From WAOL01 sp964399035 (GTDB lineage Archaea > Thermoproteota > Thermoprotei_A > Sulfolobales > NBVN01), in assembly GCA_964399035.1 (NCBI GenBank), contig CAYNPH010000097.1, forward strand, positions 1 through 64,000: a DNA stretch of 64,000 nucleotides, read 5' to 3'. Made by a program: the position numbers and the translations under genes. Below, piece after piece: positions 43,484-51,444 of this stretch. How positions within the stretch are numbered: the first letter of the stretch is position 1; each line of letters opens with the position of its first letter. Below the pieces are notes generated by a model. That model had not been told where the DNA came from. It did not search any database and was given only the letters and a program-made list of their open reading frames with translations.

Positions 43484-44284
43484 TCACCGCCTTAAACCTT
43501 TAACGATCCCCACGAGTTTTTCCACGCGATTCACTGAAATCCTGCCACCTTCCTTGAAGTAGGTCCCCACTATAGCCCCGTCAGCCACGCTTAGAAGTTC
43601 TGCAGCATTTTCGGGGGTGACGCCGCTACCAACTATGACAGGTGCCTTAACCGCGTCCTTAACGGCCATGACCTCCTTAACGTCCGGCGGCGCTCCCGTC
43701 CTTGCACCACTTACTATTACGGCATCAGCGCCCCCTCTCTCAACGGTTTCCCTAGCCACTAATTCAGGGGGTCTCCAAGCTAGCGGTGCCGCGTGCTTCA
43801 CGTGCACGTCCGCGAACACAGCGACACGAGCCCCAAGGTACCGCCTGTACCGCATTAACTCGTACGCGATCGGCTCAAGAATCCCCTGATCCGAGACTAC
43901 GGTCTCGGAGAGAGCATTAACCCTTATGAAGGACGCACCGCAAACATGCGCTACAGCCAACGCTTGTAAACCGCAGTTCCTTAGTATGTTTACCCCCACA
44001 GGTACCGAGACCCTCTTCACTACCTCCTTAGTTATAAGGGCCATGGACGCCACCGTCGCAGGATCTGCCACGTTCTTAGGGTACGGGGCGTCGTAGAAGT
44101 TCTCAACCATGATACCATCAACGCCTCCCTCCTCAAGTGCCCGTGCATCCTTAATGGCGGTCTCAATGATGTTGTCAATACTGACTCCCGAACCTGAGGG
44201 GGTCGAGGGTAGGGGCCCAACGTGAACCATGCCGATTATGAATGGCTTAACGCTGAATTCAAACACCCGCAACGCGTTCCCCAC
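43484..44284 (-). CDS. BtpA family TIM-barrel protein
   Basis: A 266-residue (beta/alpha)8 protein of the BtpA family: PFIIGMVHVGPLPSTP at the start, ALEEGGVDGIMVENFYDAPYPK, GVNILRNCGLQALAVAHVCGASFIRVNAL, VFADVHVKHAAPL, GADAVIVSGARTGAPPD and VIVGSGVTPENAAELLSVADGAIVGTYFKEGG. The cyanobacterial member is needed for photosystem I accumulation; archaeal function is unknown, and the phosphate-binding GSGVTPENA plus ADGAIVGT suggest a phosphorylated substrate. GTG 44284 is probably leaderless. Confidence 0.92.
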   Translation of the reverse strand: MGNALRVFEFSVKPFIIGMVHVGPLPSTPSGSGVSIDNIIETAIKDARALEEGGVDGIMVENFYDAPYPKNVADPATVASMALITKEVVKRVSVPVGVNILRNCGLQALAVAHVCGASFIRVNALSETVVSDQGILEPIAYELMRYRRYLGARVAVFADVHVKHAAPLAWRPPELVARETVERGGADAVIVSGARTGAPPDVKEVMAVKDAVKAPVIVGSGVTPENAAELLSVADGAIVGTYFKEGGRISVNRVEKLVGIVKGLRR

Positions 44285-44299
44285 ATCAAGTGACGTTAT

Positions 44300-44312
44300 T
44301 GTAAGTATAATA
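44300..44312 (-). promoter_or_regulatory. TATA box of the BtpA-family gene
   Basis: GTATTATACTTAC on the minus strand is centred about 24 nt from GTG 44284, so transcription would begin at the start codon itself, giving a leaderless message. Confidence 0.5.
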
Positions 44313-44419
44313 CCTTGACCCGCCCTACAGCGTTCATGCTAGTTCATTTAGCTAACCCCTCAAAAACGTACATTAACCCTTTATTGGTTAGATGCTAAAG
44401 TAAATACAAGGTGACATTA

Positions 44420-45640
44420 ATGAAGGCTAAAATATTAGTGAAGGTCCCTACGCCCGCGGTGCTTACTGTCCTGCTGGCGCTCCTTACAGTTTCCCCGTTG
44501 CTAGGAGCGCAAACACTAGCAACTGGAACTTACGTCTATGCCTTAGGAACTGACGGTAGCGCCGACGTAAATATTATAGTAAGTAACGTGACCGGTCAAG
44601 CAATAATTTACGTGAAGGTGGATCCGGGCATACTACCGGAATCCTTAGTAGCGGTGGATGAGAAAGGCAATATCGTACCTACGAGCATCATAGGCTCAAC
44701 AGTGGTGCAGGCAATACCGGCTAATCAGTCGACACAACTGTTCATAAGGTACGAAGCAATCGTAGGCGAGTCCTCCGGTGGCATGGTGAAGGACATCATA
44801 TCTCCTGGAGGTCCGGCAACCATCAGACTACCAGCTGGGGCTGCTCTCCTATACTTCAATGGAACTCCTTCATCCATCAAAATGATCGGCAATCAAATCG
44901 TAATTGAGTACTCAAGCGCAGGCACCTATGAGATAGAGTTCACTTTACCACCACCGACAACGTCAACGACCTCCGCAACAACCACAGCAACACCAGCAAC
45001 GACTACTACTACCACAACTTCGTCCACTGTAAGCACCACTACGCAAACAACATCGACAAGACCAACAAGCACGACTACCTCCACAGCAGTAACAACCACG
45101 AGCACATCACGACCAGCAACGAGCACCACCATACAAACAACAGTACCCAGCACAACCTCAAGCATCATAACACAGTCAACTTCAACTACAGGTGCGGCGA
45201 CCAAAACCTCAACCACGTCTAGCACAACGCGAAGCACACAGGCAAGTTCAAGCACCACCGCAACTAAACCCATGTCAGGTCAGAGCAACATGACGTGGGT
45301 GTACGCGTTAGTAGCGGCAGTAATCGTCATAGTCATCATTGCGGCCGCTGCTTTGAGATCCCGTAGGACGCCCCGTGGCGGGAGCCCGGCTACGGGCGTG
45401 GGTGAGTTAATCCGTGCTGAGGAACTTGACGAACGCGACTACGAGATCCTGAAGGCGCTGAAGGAGGGCACGGAGACTATATCCTCGCTTGCGAGGAAAT
45501 TAGGGCTGAGCAAGTCCGTCGTGTGGAGGAGGGTTCAGAAACTACTGAGGTTAGGGCTGATAAGTAAGGAGGATAAGGGAGGGAGAACCTACCTCAGCAT
45601 AACTGAGGAAGGATTAAGGAAATTAGGTGAGCAAGCATGA
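44420..45640 (+). CDS. Membrane-anchored winged-helix regulator with exterior domain
   Basis: A 406-residue one-component sensor-regulator. Order: signal peptide (about 10-30), exterior beta-rich domain (about 35-177), very long Thr/Ser-rich linker (about 178-285), one membrane helix (about 293-312, WVYALVAAVIVIVIIAAAAL), a basic junction, and a cytoplasmic winged helix (about 335-406: LDERDYEILKALKEGTETISSLARKLGLSKSVVWRRVQKLLRLGLISKE). ATG 44420 has AAGGTGA five bases upstream. It overlaps a longer frame of the gene at 45739 by four bases. Likely target: the adjacent secreted-protein gene. Confidence 0.8.
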   Translation: MKAKILVKVPTPAVLTVLLALLTVSPLLGAQTLATGTYVYALGTDGSADVNIIVSNVTGQAIIYVKVDPGILPESLVAVDEKGNIVPTSIIGSTVVQAIPANQSTQLFIRYEAIVGESSGGMVKDIISPGGPATIRLPAGAALLYFNGTPSSIKMIGNQIVIEYSSAGTYEIEFTLPPPTTSTTSATTTATPATTTTTTTSSTVSTTTQTTSTRPTSTTTSTAVTTTSTSRPATSTTIQTTVPSTTSSIITQSTSTTGAATKTSTTSSTTRSTQASSSTTATKPMSGQSNMTWVYALVAAVIVIVIIAAAALRSRRTPRGGSPATGVGELIRAEELDERDYEILKALKEGTETISSLARKLGLSKSVVWRRVQKLLRLGLISKEDKGGRTYLSITEEGLRKLGEQA

Positions 45641-45651
45641 GGAGACGTTCT

Positions 45652-45682
45652 GTTCCGAACCCCGTGGAACGCGGAACGTTCC
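45652..45682. promoter_or_regulatory. Cluster of GTTCC/GGAAC elements upstream of a TATA box
   Basis: GTTCCGAAC (45652-45660), GGAAC (45666-45670) and the perfect palindrome GGAACGTTCC (45673-45682) are packed in 31 bp, and ACGTTC precedes them. They lie just upstream of the TATA-like TTTTTAATATC (45691-45701), the place for an activator. The adjacent wHTH regulator is the obvious candidate binder. Confidence 0.5.
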
Positions 45683-45690
45683 TTAGGGGG

Positions 45691-45701
45691 TTTTTAATAT
45701 C
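45691..45701 (+). promoter_or_regulatory. TATA box of the secreted coiled-coil protein gene
   Basis: TTTTTAATATC, about 27 nt before the expected transcription start near 45720. It supports ATG 45739 as the real start rather than ATG 45637. Confidence 0.5.
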
Positions 45702-45738
45702 GAACCACTCCGCAAGGTTTCACGGAGGTGTGCAGGAC

Positions 45739-47487
45739 ATGACGTCAAGCCTCAGGAAAACCGTACCCGTAATATGGGCCCTGATAGTGGCGCTAGGCGT
45801 GTTAAGCCCCGCAAGCACCACGTTAGGAGCCCTAGCCCAAGACAGTTCGACCTCAACCACCGTGACACTAAATGCGAACGTTAACGTCTCGGTAGTGATG
45901 ATAAGATCACTTAACATTTCAATACAGGTAGCGATTAGCAAACTAACGAGCTTCAACGTAAGTAAGAACAGCACTGAGTGGCAGCTGGTGAGGGAGGCAA
46001 ACCAATCACTAAAACTCGCGCTTCAAGCAAACATGACCGGTAACTACAGCGCTGCCGTGAAGTACGCGCAGGAGGGTCTAGCGAAGATCAGAAAGGCCCT
46101 AGAACTACTGTCGCAGGAGTACAGCGTAAAGGCCAACGAGAGTATCATAGAAGCGATAAGGTATGAGGGTAAAGTAAGGGCCCTCAATAGGACAGCGCAC
46201 GTGCTACTGAACGCAACCATAAGGGCTGAGGAAAAAGGCACCATCAACGTAACGGTTGCTGAGAAACTCAAGGCAACTCTCCAGAATGACATTAGGGCTC
46301 TCAGCGAGCTAGCTAAGTACCTGGCTAAGGTAGTGAATAGGTCTGAAACACTTAACGCGACCTACGTAGCCGATGTGCTGGAGAAGGTGGCAAAGGATCT
46401 AGCGAGCGTGCGTGAGACTCTCAACAACTGCGCTGCTAGGAGACTTCAGGAAATGGTGAGGATTAGGGTAATGGAGCAACTTAAGGCGATGTGGGAGGAG
46501 GTTAAGAAGATAACTCAGGTCGCGCAGGAGGCTCAGGAGCAGAACTTAACGGTGATGGCGCAGGAGTTAATGAAGATCGCACAGAACCTAACGCAGAAGC
46601 TGATGAAGATCGAGAAGGAAGTAATGAATGCCACTACGCCCATGAACATCTCTGAAGTAGAGAAGCTACTAAACATGACCAACCAAGTGAAGGTGCTGGT
46701 AAGTATGTCACACGAAGTTAAGTGCTGTGGCAAGCATGCAATCGACTTAAGGGCCGTAATGAGCGACTTAGCGAAGTTGAAGATGACTATAATGCAAGTA
46801 AACATGACGTACATGGAACTTAAGTTCATGACCAAAGGCATGAGCAGCGATATAATTAAGGAAGTCAATGACGTGGGTAAGCTTATGAAGGCACTGCAGG
46901 GCAACTACAGCGAGCTGGAAAAGGCGCTTGCGAACGGCGATGCAGAGAAAGTTAGGGAATGCCTAAACGCTATTAATGCAACAGCAACCCAGCTCAGTAA
47001 CATGGTAAGTAAAATGATGCAGGAAAAGATGAGCGGACCTACCGCAAATCAAGTAAGGGTTATGCTGAGGAAAATGGATGACGATCTCAAGGCAGTAATG
47101 GAGCAGGTTAGGGAGAGGCTCCACTCAATGGAGAAAGTGGCTCAGCAGGCTCAGGCAAGTAAATCCGCGACCATCGAAGCCGAGCTGAAGACCGCCGTGA
47201 AGCAATTGGAGAGGGCGTTGACCATAGGTAAGGCAAGTAAGGCGCTGACGCCAACCCAGATAAGTAAGATCCAGAACGTTCAAGCAAGCCTAAGCAAAGT
47301 AATGACCCTCCTAAAGAACGGTAACACAGAGGAAGCATCGAAGATAATCAAGACAAGCATTGAGGTACTGAAGGAAGTACAACATGAGGTAAGCGTGAAG
47401 GCCGGCAAAGGCGGTGCAGTAGTCAGCACGGAGATTGAGGTAGTTATCGAGATACTCCATACTGTGCAGGCCATGATTGAACACTGA
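45739..47487 (+). CDS. Secreted, Met-rich, predominantly helical coiled-coil protein
   Basis: A 582-residue exported protein of unknown family. Signal peptide at about residues 8-32 (VPIWALIVALGVLSPASTTLGALAQ region); the rest is almost wholly helical with heptad-like stretches, many N-glycosylation sites and no C-terminal membrane anchor. Methionine is unusually common (for example KMTIMQVNMTYMELKFMTKGM), and a few Cys occur, including a CC pair. GGAGGTG sits eight bases before ATG 45739. It could be a surface filament, an extracytoplasmic binding protein or a metal/oxidation buffer; none is proven. Directly downstream of the membrane-anchored regulator. Confidence 0.75.
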   Translation: MTSSLRKTVPVIWALIVALGVLSPASTTLGALAQDSSTSTTVTLNANVNVSVVMIRSLNISIQVAISKLTSFNVSKNSTEWQLVREANQSLKLALQANMTGNYSAAVKYAQEGLAKIRKALELLSQEYSVKANESIIEAIRYEGKVRALNRTAHVLLNATIRAEEKGTINVTVAEKLKATLQNDIRALSELAKYLAKVVNRSETLNATYVADVLEKVAKDLASVRETLNNCAARRLQEMVRIRVMEQLKAMWEEVKKITQVAQEAQEQNLTVMAQELMKIAQNLTQKLMKIEKEVMNATTPMNISEVEKLLNMTNQVKVLVSMSHEVKCCGKHAIDLRAVMSDLAKLKMTIMQVNMTYMELKFMTKGMSSDIIKEVNDVGKLMKALQGNYSELEKALANGDAEKVRECLNAINATATQLSNMVSKMMQEKMSGPTANQVRVMLRKMDDDLKAVMEQVRERLHSMEKVAQQAQASKSATIEAELKTAVKQLERALTIGKASKALTPTQISKIQNVQASLSKVMTLLKNGNTEEASKIIKTSIEVLKEVQHEVSVKAGKGGAVVSTEIEVVIEILHTVQAMIEH

Positions 47488-47513
47488 TGAGGTGAGAACA
47501 CCCAAACAAGGAT

Positions 47514-47591
47514 GGGGCGGTGCCGCAGGGCCCAAACCCCCTTTTTCCCTTTCGGGAAGCAGGTTCCCCAGCTTAAAAGCCCCACGGCACC
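47514..47591. other. GC-rich structured intergenic element
   Basis: GGTGCCG (47519-47525) pairs perfectly with CGGCACC (47585-47591), and GGGGC (47514-47518) can pair with GCCCC (47579-47583), which would cross the first stem. Inside, GGGAA (47554-47558) can pair with TTCCC on either side (47545-47549 or 47564-47568), giving two exclusive hairpins; the first has a GAAA tetraloop on the minus strand. Candidate ncRNA or 3' UTR structure after the gene ending at 47487. It is not a tRNA. Confidence 0.4.
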
Positions 47592-47620
47592 AGTACACTC
47601 ATTTTTAAAGATTCACCGTA

Positions 47621-47630
47621 TTATTTAAAT
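47621..47630 (+). promoter_or_regulatory. TATA box for the small gene at 47681
   Basis: TTATTTAAAT, about 55 nt before the TTG start, leaving a leader that contains GGAGGGCGGGG. Confidence 0.4.
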
Positions 47631-47680
47631 GTGTGTAGCGCGTATTCAGTTCCTCTCAAGGAAGTCGGAGGGCGGGGTTC

Positions 47681-47941
47681 TTGTGGCTCTCTGAAAATGA
47701 GAAAAGAAAGAGATACGTTGAAGGTGCGGTGATCTCGGCGTTAAGGCTTTACAGGCACTGGAGGAAAAGAGGTGTTGGTTCTAAGGAAGCGTTTGCGAGG
47801 GCTGTTAGGCAGGCCCTAGGAATGATTGAGGCCAGCGGCATGAGGGAGGAGGAAGTTAAGGAATCTCTTGAAGAGCTGAAGAATATTATCGACGCCATAC
47901 TCAATGCTATTAATAGGGAAAAACGTGAGGAGGAAAGGTAA
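47681..47941 (+). CDS. Small charged helical protein, 86 residues
   Basis: Unrecognised. Two or three amphipathic helices (VEGAVISALRLYRHWRKRG, SKEAFARAVRQALGMIEASG, REEEVKESLEELKNIIDAILNAINREKREEER) with very many Lys, Arg and Glu, typical of small thermophile proteins and of antitoxin- or adaptor-like bundles. TTG start with GGAGGGCGGGG upstream and a TATA box at 47621. The Nmad3-like gene begins 45 bases downstream with its own possible promoter. Confidence 0.55.
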   Translation: MWLSENEKRKRYVEGAVISALRLYRHWRKRGVGSKEAFARAVRQALGMIEASGMREEEVKESLEELKNIIDAILNAINREKREEER

Positions 47942-47986
47942 CATGCTTTTAATTAGCCTCGTTAAAAAGTATTGGCGTGTGGAGTT

Positions 47987-48841
47987 ATGGCTGAAATAGG
48001 GGAATCCCTGCTATTGAGGGTGTTCTTCGAGACGGCCGATGGTGGTTACTACTCACCAATGTTCGAAGGTTGCTTTGAGGCTCTCCCAGTACCTGAGTTT
48101 AGGGGCCGACTCATAAGGCCAGAGGTAGCGGAGGAGTTCCGCTATGACAGAATACCATGTAGGTGTTTCCCGGACGATCTCTCAAGGTATTTACCCAGCG
48201 ACTACGTCTTAGTTGGGGGATCCAGCTACCACACTAACGAGGTGGTCGCGCACTGGGATCCCAGACTTGACATAGGGGTTTACAGTGATTACTGGCGCTC
48301 GGCAGGAGGAAGAATACCCAAGAGCTTCAGGGAGTATAAGAAGAAGGAATGCTACATATTCTTCGCGGCAGGCTTAGCTAGGTACCCACGTGGATTCTTC
48401 AACATTAAACACGGGTTCACCGAGATCAGGAGGGCATTCATGCGTGCGGATCGAGGAGTCTACGTTGTTGCTTACATGAAGGTGGATGAGATAGCTGACT
48501 TAACAGCCATCGCCTCTAGGGAGAACATAGATATAGGTAAGGAGGGCACCGACAGAGTCTGGGAAATAGCAGTGAGGGAGTACGGAGAGAGGGTGATTAA
48601 GACTCCACACTATGCGCGCGGAGGCGACCTACCTGTAGTGATACTCAGTGAGAAAGGACACTATGGTTTCTTCAAGAGGCCTATACCGTTAATAGAGTGG
48701 TCAGGTAAGCGCAAGTTACTAAGCAATTACTCATACATGTTCGGGGTTAGGGGGCTGGAGGACAGGGTTCGTCAGAAAGCATTCGACAGAAGGAAGACCG
48801 AGGAAATCATAAGTACCTTAAAGGAAGAGGGTCTACTCTGA
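47987..48841 (+). CDS. Nmad3-like putative nucleotide-modification-associated protein
   Basis: A 284-residue soluble protein resembling the Nmad3 family (nucleotide modification associated domain 3). Family-like blocks: LLLRVFFETADGGYYSPMFEGCFEALPVPE at the start, VVAHWDPRLD, CYIFFAAGLARYPRGFFNIKHGF, VYVVAYMKVDEIAD, RVIKTPHYARGGDLPVVILSEKGHYGFFKRPIPL. Bacterial members occur in phage and mobile neighbourhoods next to base-modifying enzymes; the reaction is unknown. ATG 47987 is about 20 nt after a GTTAAAAAG box, so it is probably leaderless. No methylase or restriction gene is adjacent here. Confidence 0.6.
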   Translation: MAEIGESLLLRVFFETADGGYYSPMFEGCFEALPVPEFRGRLIRPEVAEEFRYDRIPCRCFPDDLSRYLPSDYVLVGGSSYHTNEVVAHWDPRLDIGVYSDYWRSAGGRIPKSFREYKKKECYIFFAAGLARYPRGFFNIKHGFTEIRRAFMRADRGVYVVAYMKVDEIADLTAIASRENIDIGKEGTDRVWEIAVREYGERVIKTPHYARGGDLPVVILSEKGHYGFFKRPIPLIEWSGKRKLLSNYSYMFGVRGLEDRVRQKAFDRRKTEEIISTLKEEGLL

Positions 48842-48869
48842 GTGCCTTCAAGGTAAAAGGATGCTGAAC

Positions 48870-49934
48870 CTAACGCTTCAACCTAGCTAGTGACGGGTCG
48901 AAACCGAAGCGCCTTAAAACACCCTCAAGCCTTGCCCTAAGCTTCCCTCGCTCACCCCGCAACTTTATCAAGTACATTAGGGAGTAGCACGTTGTGAAAA
49001 GCGCGTGCAAGTACATCCCCAGGAACCCTAGGACACCTTGAAACCTCCTTGGCTCGCTGTAAGCCTTAATCGCTAAGCTCTCTAGCTTAGCGATGAGCCA
49101 TGCGACAGTTAAAGCAATCGCACCTAATAGTGAGTAGGGAACCACATTCGTCGGGGGAGGCGTCATCACAGCAGCTATCGCAAGAGCAACCACGGCTAAC
49201 GGAAATAAGGCGAATGCGGTCCAAGGAGGTAGGTCTGGAGGAAAACTCATTCCTATCATGTACGCACCTTCAACTAACCCTTTAACCCTAGACCTCTGCC
49301 ACGCCTTAACCTCCTTGAAGCTTGATGGCATAGTGACCACGACCTCAGCGTCCGGGCAGTGACGGAACCTCACTCCACGCTTCATTGCTAGCACACTGAA
49401 GTAGAAGTCGTCGCTTCTTGCTGAGGGCGGATACATGACCTTACTAAATACGGTGATTTTCGTGAGCTTATTATTGCCTGGTGCGTGGCGCTCCTTAACG
49501 TAGCTGAAGAGCATGTGGTAAGCGTGGTACCAGAAGAATAACCTAGACCATGTGGACGTGTGCTTAACCTTAGTGAAGCCTGAGAACACCTCGTGGTTGT
49601 TGTCCACGCACTTAACTAGCGAACCAACGTATTTTGGCGTGTAGATGTTTTCTGAGTCTCCCCAAATTATGTACTGGTACCCGTGTTCCATAGCGTACCT
49701 CACAACCTCAGCGCGTGCCGGACCGACACCGCCCTTGACCGCTTGCTTCACTAGCTTGACGCAGCCATAGCGCTTGCTGAATTCCTCCACGACCTTGTCG
49801 GAGCCGTCTCTCGAGTGCCCGTCCATTACTAGGATGTCGAAGCATTCACATAACCTGCACTCCTCTTGATTAGCTAAGGTCTCTAAGCACCTCTTTAGTC
49901 CTTCGGCGTTGTCCTTATTCATTAGGACTAGCAA
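48870..49934 (-). CDS. Family 2 glycosyltransferase with C-terminal membrane helices
   Basis: A 354-residue GT2 enzyme. It begins directly at the first strand (LVLMNKDNAEGLKRCLETLANQ), followed by FDILVMDGHSRDGS, KGGVGPARAEVVRYAMEHGYQYIIWGDSENIYTP (the DxD equivalent is DSE) and SARSDDFYFSVLAMKRG. Three or four C-terminal helices (about 225-320) anchor it. It is likely to transfer a sugar to a lipid carrier or glycan. TTG start with AGGTAAGG upstream; an in-frame stop 11 codons upstream rules out a longer N-terminus. Convergent with the Nmad3-like gene. Confidence 0.82.
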   Translation of the reverse strand: MLVLMNKDNAEGLKRCLETLANQEECRLCECFDILVMDGHSRDGSDKVVEEFSKRYGCVKLVKQAVKGGVGPARAEVVRYAMEHGYQYIIWGDSENIYTPKYVGSLVKCVDNNHEVFSGFTKVKHTSTWSRLFFWYHAYHMLFSYVKERHAPGNNKLTKITVFSKVMYPPSARSDDFYFSVLAMKRGVRFRHCPDAEVVVTMPSSFKEVKAWQRSRVKGLVEGAYMIGMSFPPDLPPWTAFALFPLAVVALAIAAVMTPPPTNVVPYSLLGAIALTVAWLIAKLESLAIKAYSEPRRFQGVLGFLGMYLHALFTTCYSLMYLIKLRGERGKLRARLEGVLRRFGFDPSLARLKR

Positions 49935-49989
49935 CGCCTTACCTGCTAACGCGCTACACCCCCGCTACCTCAGTGGTCTTGCCTCTCGT

Positions 49990-50340
49990 TTAAGGATAGG
50001 GTTCCGCCGTGTTAATAAGGTCTTGCCCTCTAAACCGTTTCACGGATTCACGTATTCCTTTGCCTATTGTCAGTAGTTTAATTAGGTTCCTTATTGAGTA
50101 CTTTGCCAGCACCTCTCTCTTGTAGATCCCTGTGAGCTCTATCGCTAAGCTAGGGGGGACTCCACGAATAACCGTGTTAATGAAGAACTTAACAGGTTCT
50201 GTTAAGCGCTTGAAGTTAATCCACAGCAAAGCATAGAGAGCAATCTCAGTGAGCGCTAGTAAGGTTGTAAAACCCAGCAACGCGATGGAAAGGATCGCGA
50301 CGATCTTAGCGAGCGTTACTCTCCATTCCCTTAATTTCAA
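49990..50340 (-). CDS. Small membrane protein, 116 residues
   Basis: Unrecognised. One or two membrane helices at about residues 10-42 (LAKIVAILSIALLGFTTLLALTEIALYALLWINF), then a basic cytoplasmic region (YSIRNLIKLLTIGKGIRESVKRFRGQ). It is 19 bases downstream of the wHTH gene at 50360 and may be co-transcribed with it. No function proposed. Confidence 0.6.
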   Translation of the reverse strand: MKLREWRVTLAKIVAILSIALLGFTTLLALTEIALYALLWINFKRLTEPVKFFINTVIRGVPPSLAIELTGIYKREVLAKYSIRNLIKLLTIGKGIRESVKRFRGQDLINTAEPYP

Positions 50341-50359
50341 GATCTCCCACCTGTGAGCT

Positions 50360-50797
50360 TCACTCCATGCTGACTAAGACCTTCTTTCCAGCTTTCCTAA
50401 CCTTCACTAATCCCTTATCACTGAGCTTGCGTATCCGTTCGGTCACTATCCTGCGTGACGCCATTCCCCTCACCTTCCGCACTCTCCTAGTAATTTCACT
50501 CACGGTTAGCGGTTTGTCGGAGACCGCTAATACCTCAAGTATAGCTATACTTATTGGGTCACTAATGCCAGCAACCCTGGCCAGCTCCATTACCTTCGAC
50601 GCCATTCTCACCGCCTTATGGGCGGGGAGGAAGAAAAACATGGCTAGTTCCACAGCCAGCGAGGCTTCCGGATCTGCGCCGGAGGTGATTAGATATTCCT
50701 CAAGTACCTGAAGCTTACGTAGTACCGTCTCTAACAACCTCTCTATCCTGACAAGCCTCTCCTCAGGACCGCCTCGTTCACCCTCCCCACCCAACAT
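50360..50797 (-). CDS. Winged-helix regulator with N-terminal coiled coil
   Basis: A 145-residue protein. A coiled-coil region (EERLVRIERLLETVLRKLQVLEEYL) and a hydrophobic helix (LAVELAMFFFLPAHKAV) precede a winged helix (about 80-145: SDPISIAILEVLAVSDKPLTVSEITRRVRKVRGMASRRIVTERIRKLSDKGLVKVRKAGKKVLV). The double helix pattern before the wing resembles PadR/MarR-like archaeal regulators. Target unknown. A structured intergenic region lies upstream. Confidence 0.75.
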   Translation of the reverse strand: MLGGEGERGGPEERLVRIERLLETVLRKLQVLEEYLITSGADPEASLAVELAMFFFLPAHKAVRMASKVMELARVAGISDPISIAILEVLAVSDKPLTVSEITRRVRKVRGMASRRIVTERIRKLSDKGLVKVRKAGKKVLVSME

Positions 50798-50877
50798 CGT
50801 TTCCCCATAGCACCTTCTCTAACTAACGAAGGGAAAGATTTACATTGGTCTAGCCCACTAGTTTAACACGGGTAAAT

Positions 50878-50928
50878 CCAGGTTTGACGCCTGGGCGGGT
50901 TCCCCGAGGGGGGTTACGACTCCCCCTC
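50878..50928 (-). other. Paired GC hairpins over the stop codon of the gene at 50914
   Basis: GAGGGGG (50906-50912) and CCCCCTC (50922-50928) form a perfect 7-bp stem with a 9-nt loop that contains the TAA stop of the minus-strand gene. A second stem, CCAGG/CCTGG (50878-50882 and 50890-50894), follows. It may be a 3' end structure or termination/processing signal. Confidence 0.4.
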
Positions 50929-51444
50929 CCTTTCTTCCTCGGCTTTCCTCTCCTCTAGGCTAGGTTTTCTAGCGCTCATGAATCCCCTACCCTTAGAGAA
51001 CATCTTTATTAGCATGGAACCTAGGTCAGCCATAGCTGTCCTCTTCCTGAAGTATTCTAAGGTCATTTCACGTGCCAATTCTTTGTCGATCCCTGCCTCG
51101 ATTAGGTGTTTGTAGAACTGAGCCACGTCCTTACCTATCTGATCCCCGCTGAGCCCGCCTGTTATGGCTTTAATGAGTTCCGTTATGGGTTCCTTAAGAT
51201 CCCTTAGGAACTCTGATACAGCCATCAGTGGGGCCTTAACGTCCCAGTATCCCTTCATTACATCCTCCATTCCTCTGCCTGTCATGCCGTGCTCCTCTAA
51301 CGCCTTCCTAACCTTCTCTTTTATAATCTTCTTGGTTTCCTCGTCCATGTCTTGAGCATCCACTTTTGTAATCACTAGCTTAGCAATGCTCTCCGCTAAC
51401 TCCTTTTCTGCGTCCTTCACGCTCTTACTCTCTTTCTCCGACAT
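50914..51444 (-). CDS. Helical cytoplasmic protein of unknown function, 176 residues
   Basis: Unrecognised. It is charged, with helices throughout (KDAEKELAESIAKLVITKVDAQDMDEETKKIIKEKVRKALEEHG; FLRDLKEPITELIKAITGGLSGDQIGKDVAQFYKHLIEAGIDKELAREMTLEYFRKR) and an acidic/basic tail. The middle segment AGIDKELAREMTLEYFRKR looks like a protein-binding helix pair. ATG 51444 has AGGTAAT upstream and is preferred over ATG/TTG sites further up. Transcribed in the same direction as the wHTH gene at 50360. Confidence 0.65.
   Translation of the reverse strand: MSEKESKSVKDAEKELAESIAKLVITKVDAQDMDEETKKIIKEKVRKALEEHGMTGRGMEDVMKGYWDVKAPLMAVSEFLRDLKEPITELIKAITGGLSGDQIGKDVAQFYKHLIEAGIDKELAREMTLEYFRKRTAMADLGSMLIKMFSKGRGFMSARKPSLEERKAEEEREGES

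Noticed and set aside
44926..45273. Val-rich minus-strand frame opposite the Thr/Ser linker
   Set aside because: It is the antisense translation of a low-complexity ACN-rich repeat; no gene features.
45637..45738. N-terminal extension of the secreted coiled-coil protein from ATG 45637
   Set aside because: The 34 extra residues would precede the signal peptide, and the stretch contains a TATA box and palindromes; ATG 45739 has a good ribosome site.
47519..47591. tRNA with 7-bp acceptor stem GGTGCCG/CGGCACC
   Set aside because: The length and terminal stem are tempting, but there is no T-arm, D-arm or anticodon loop on either strand; kept only as an unnamed structured element.
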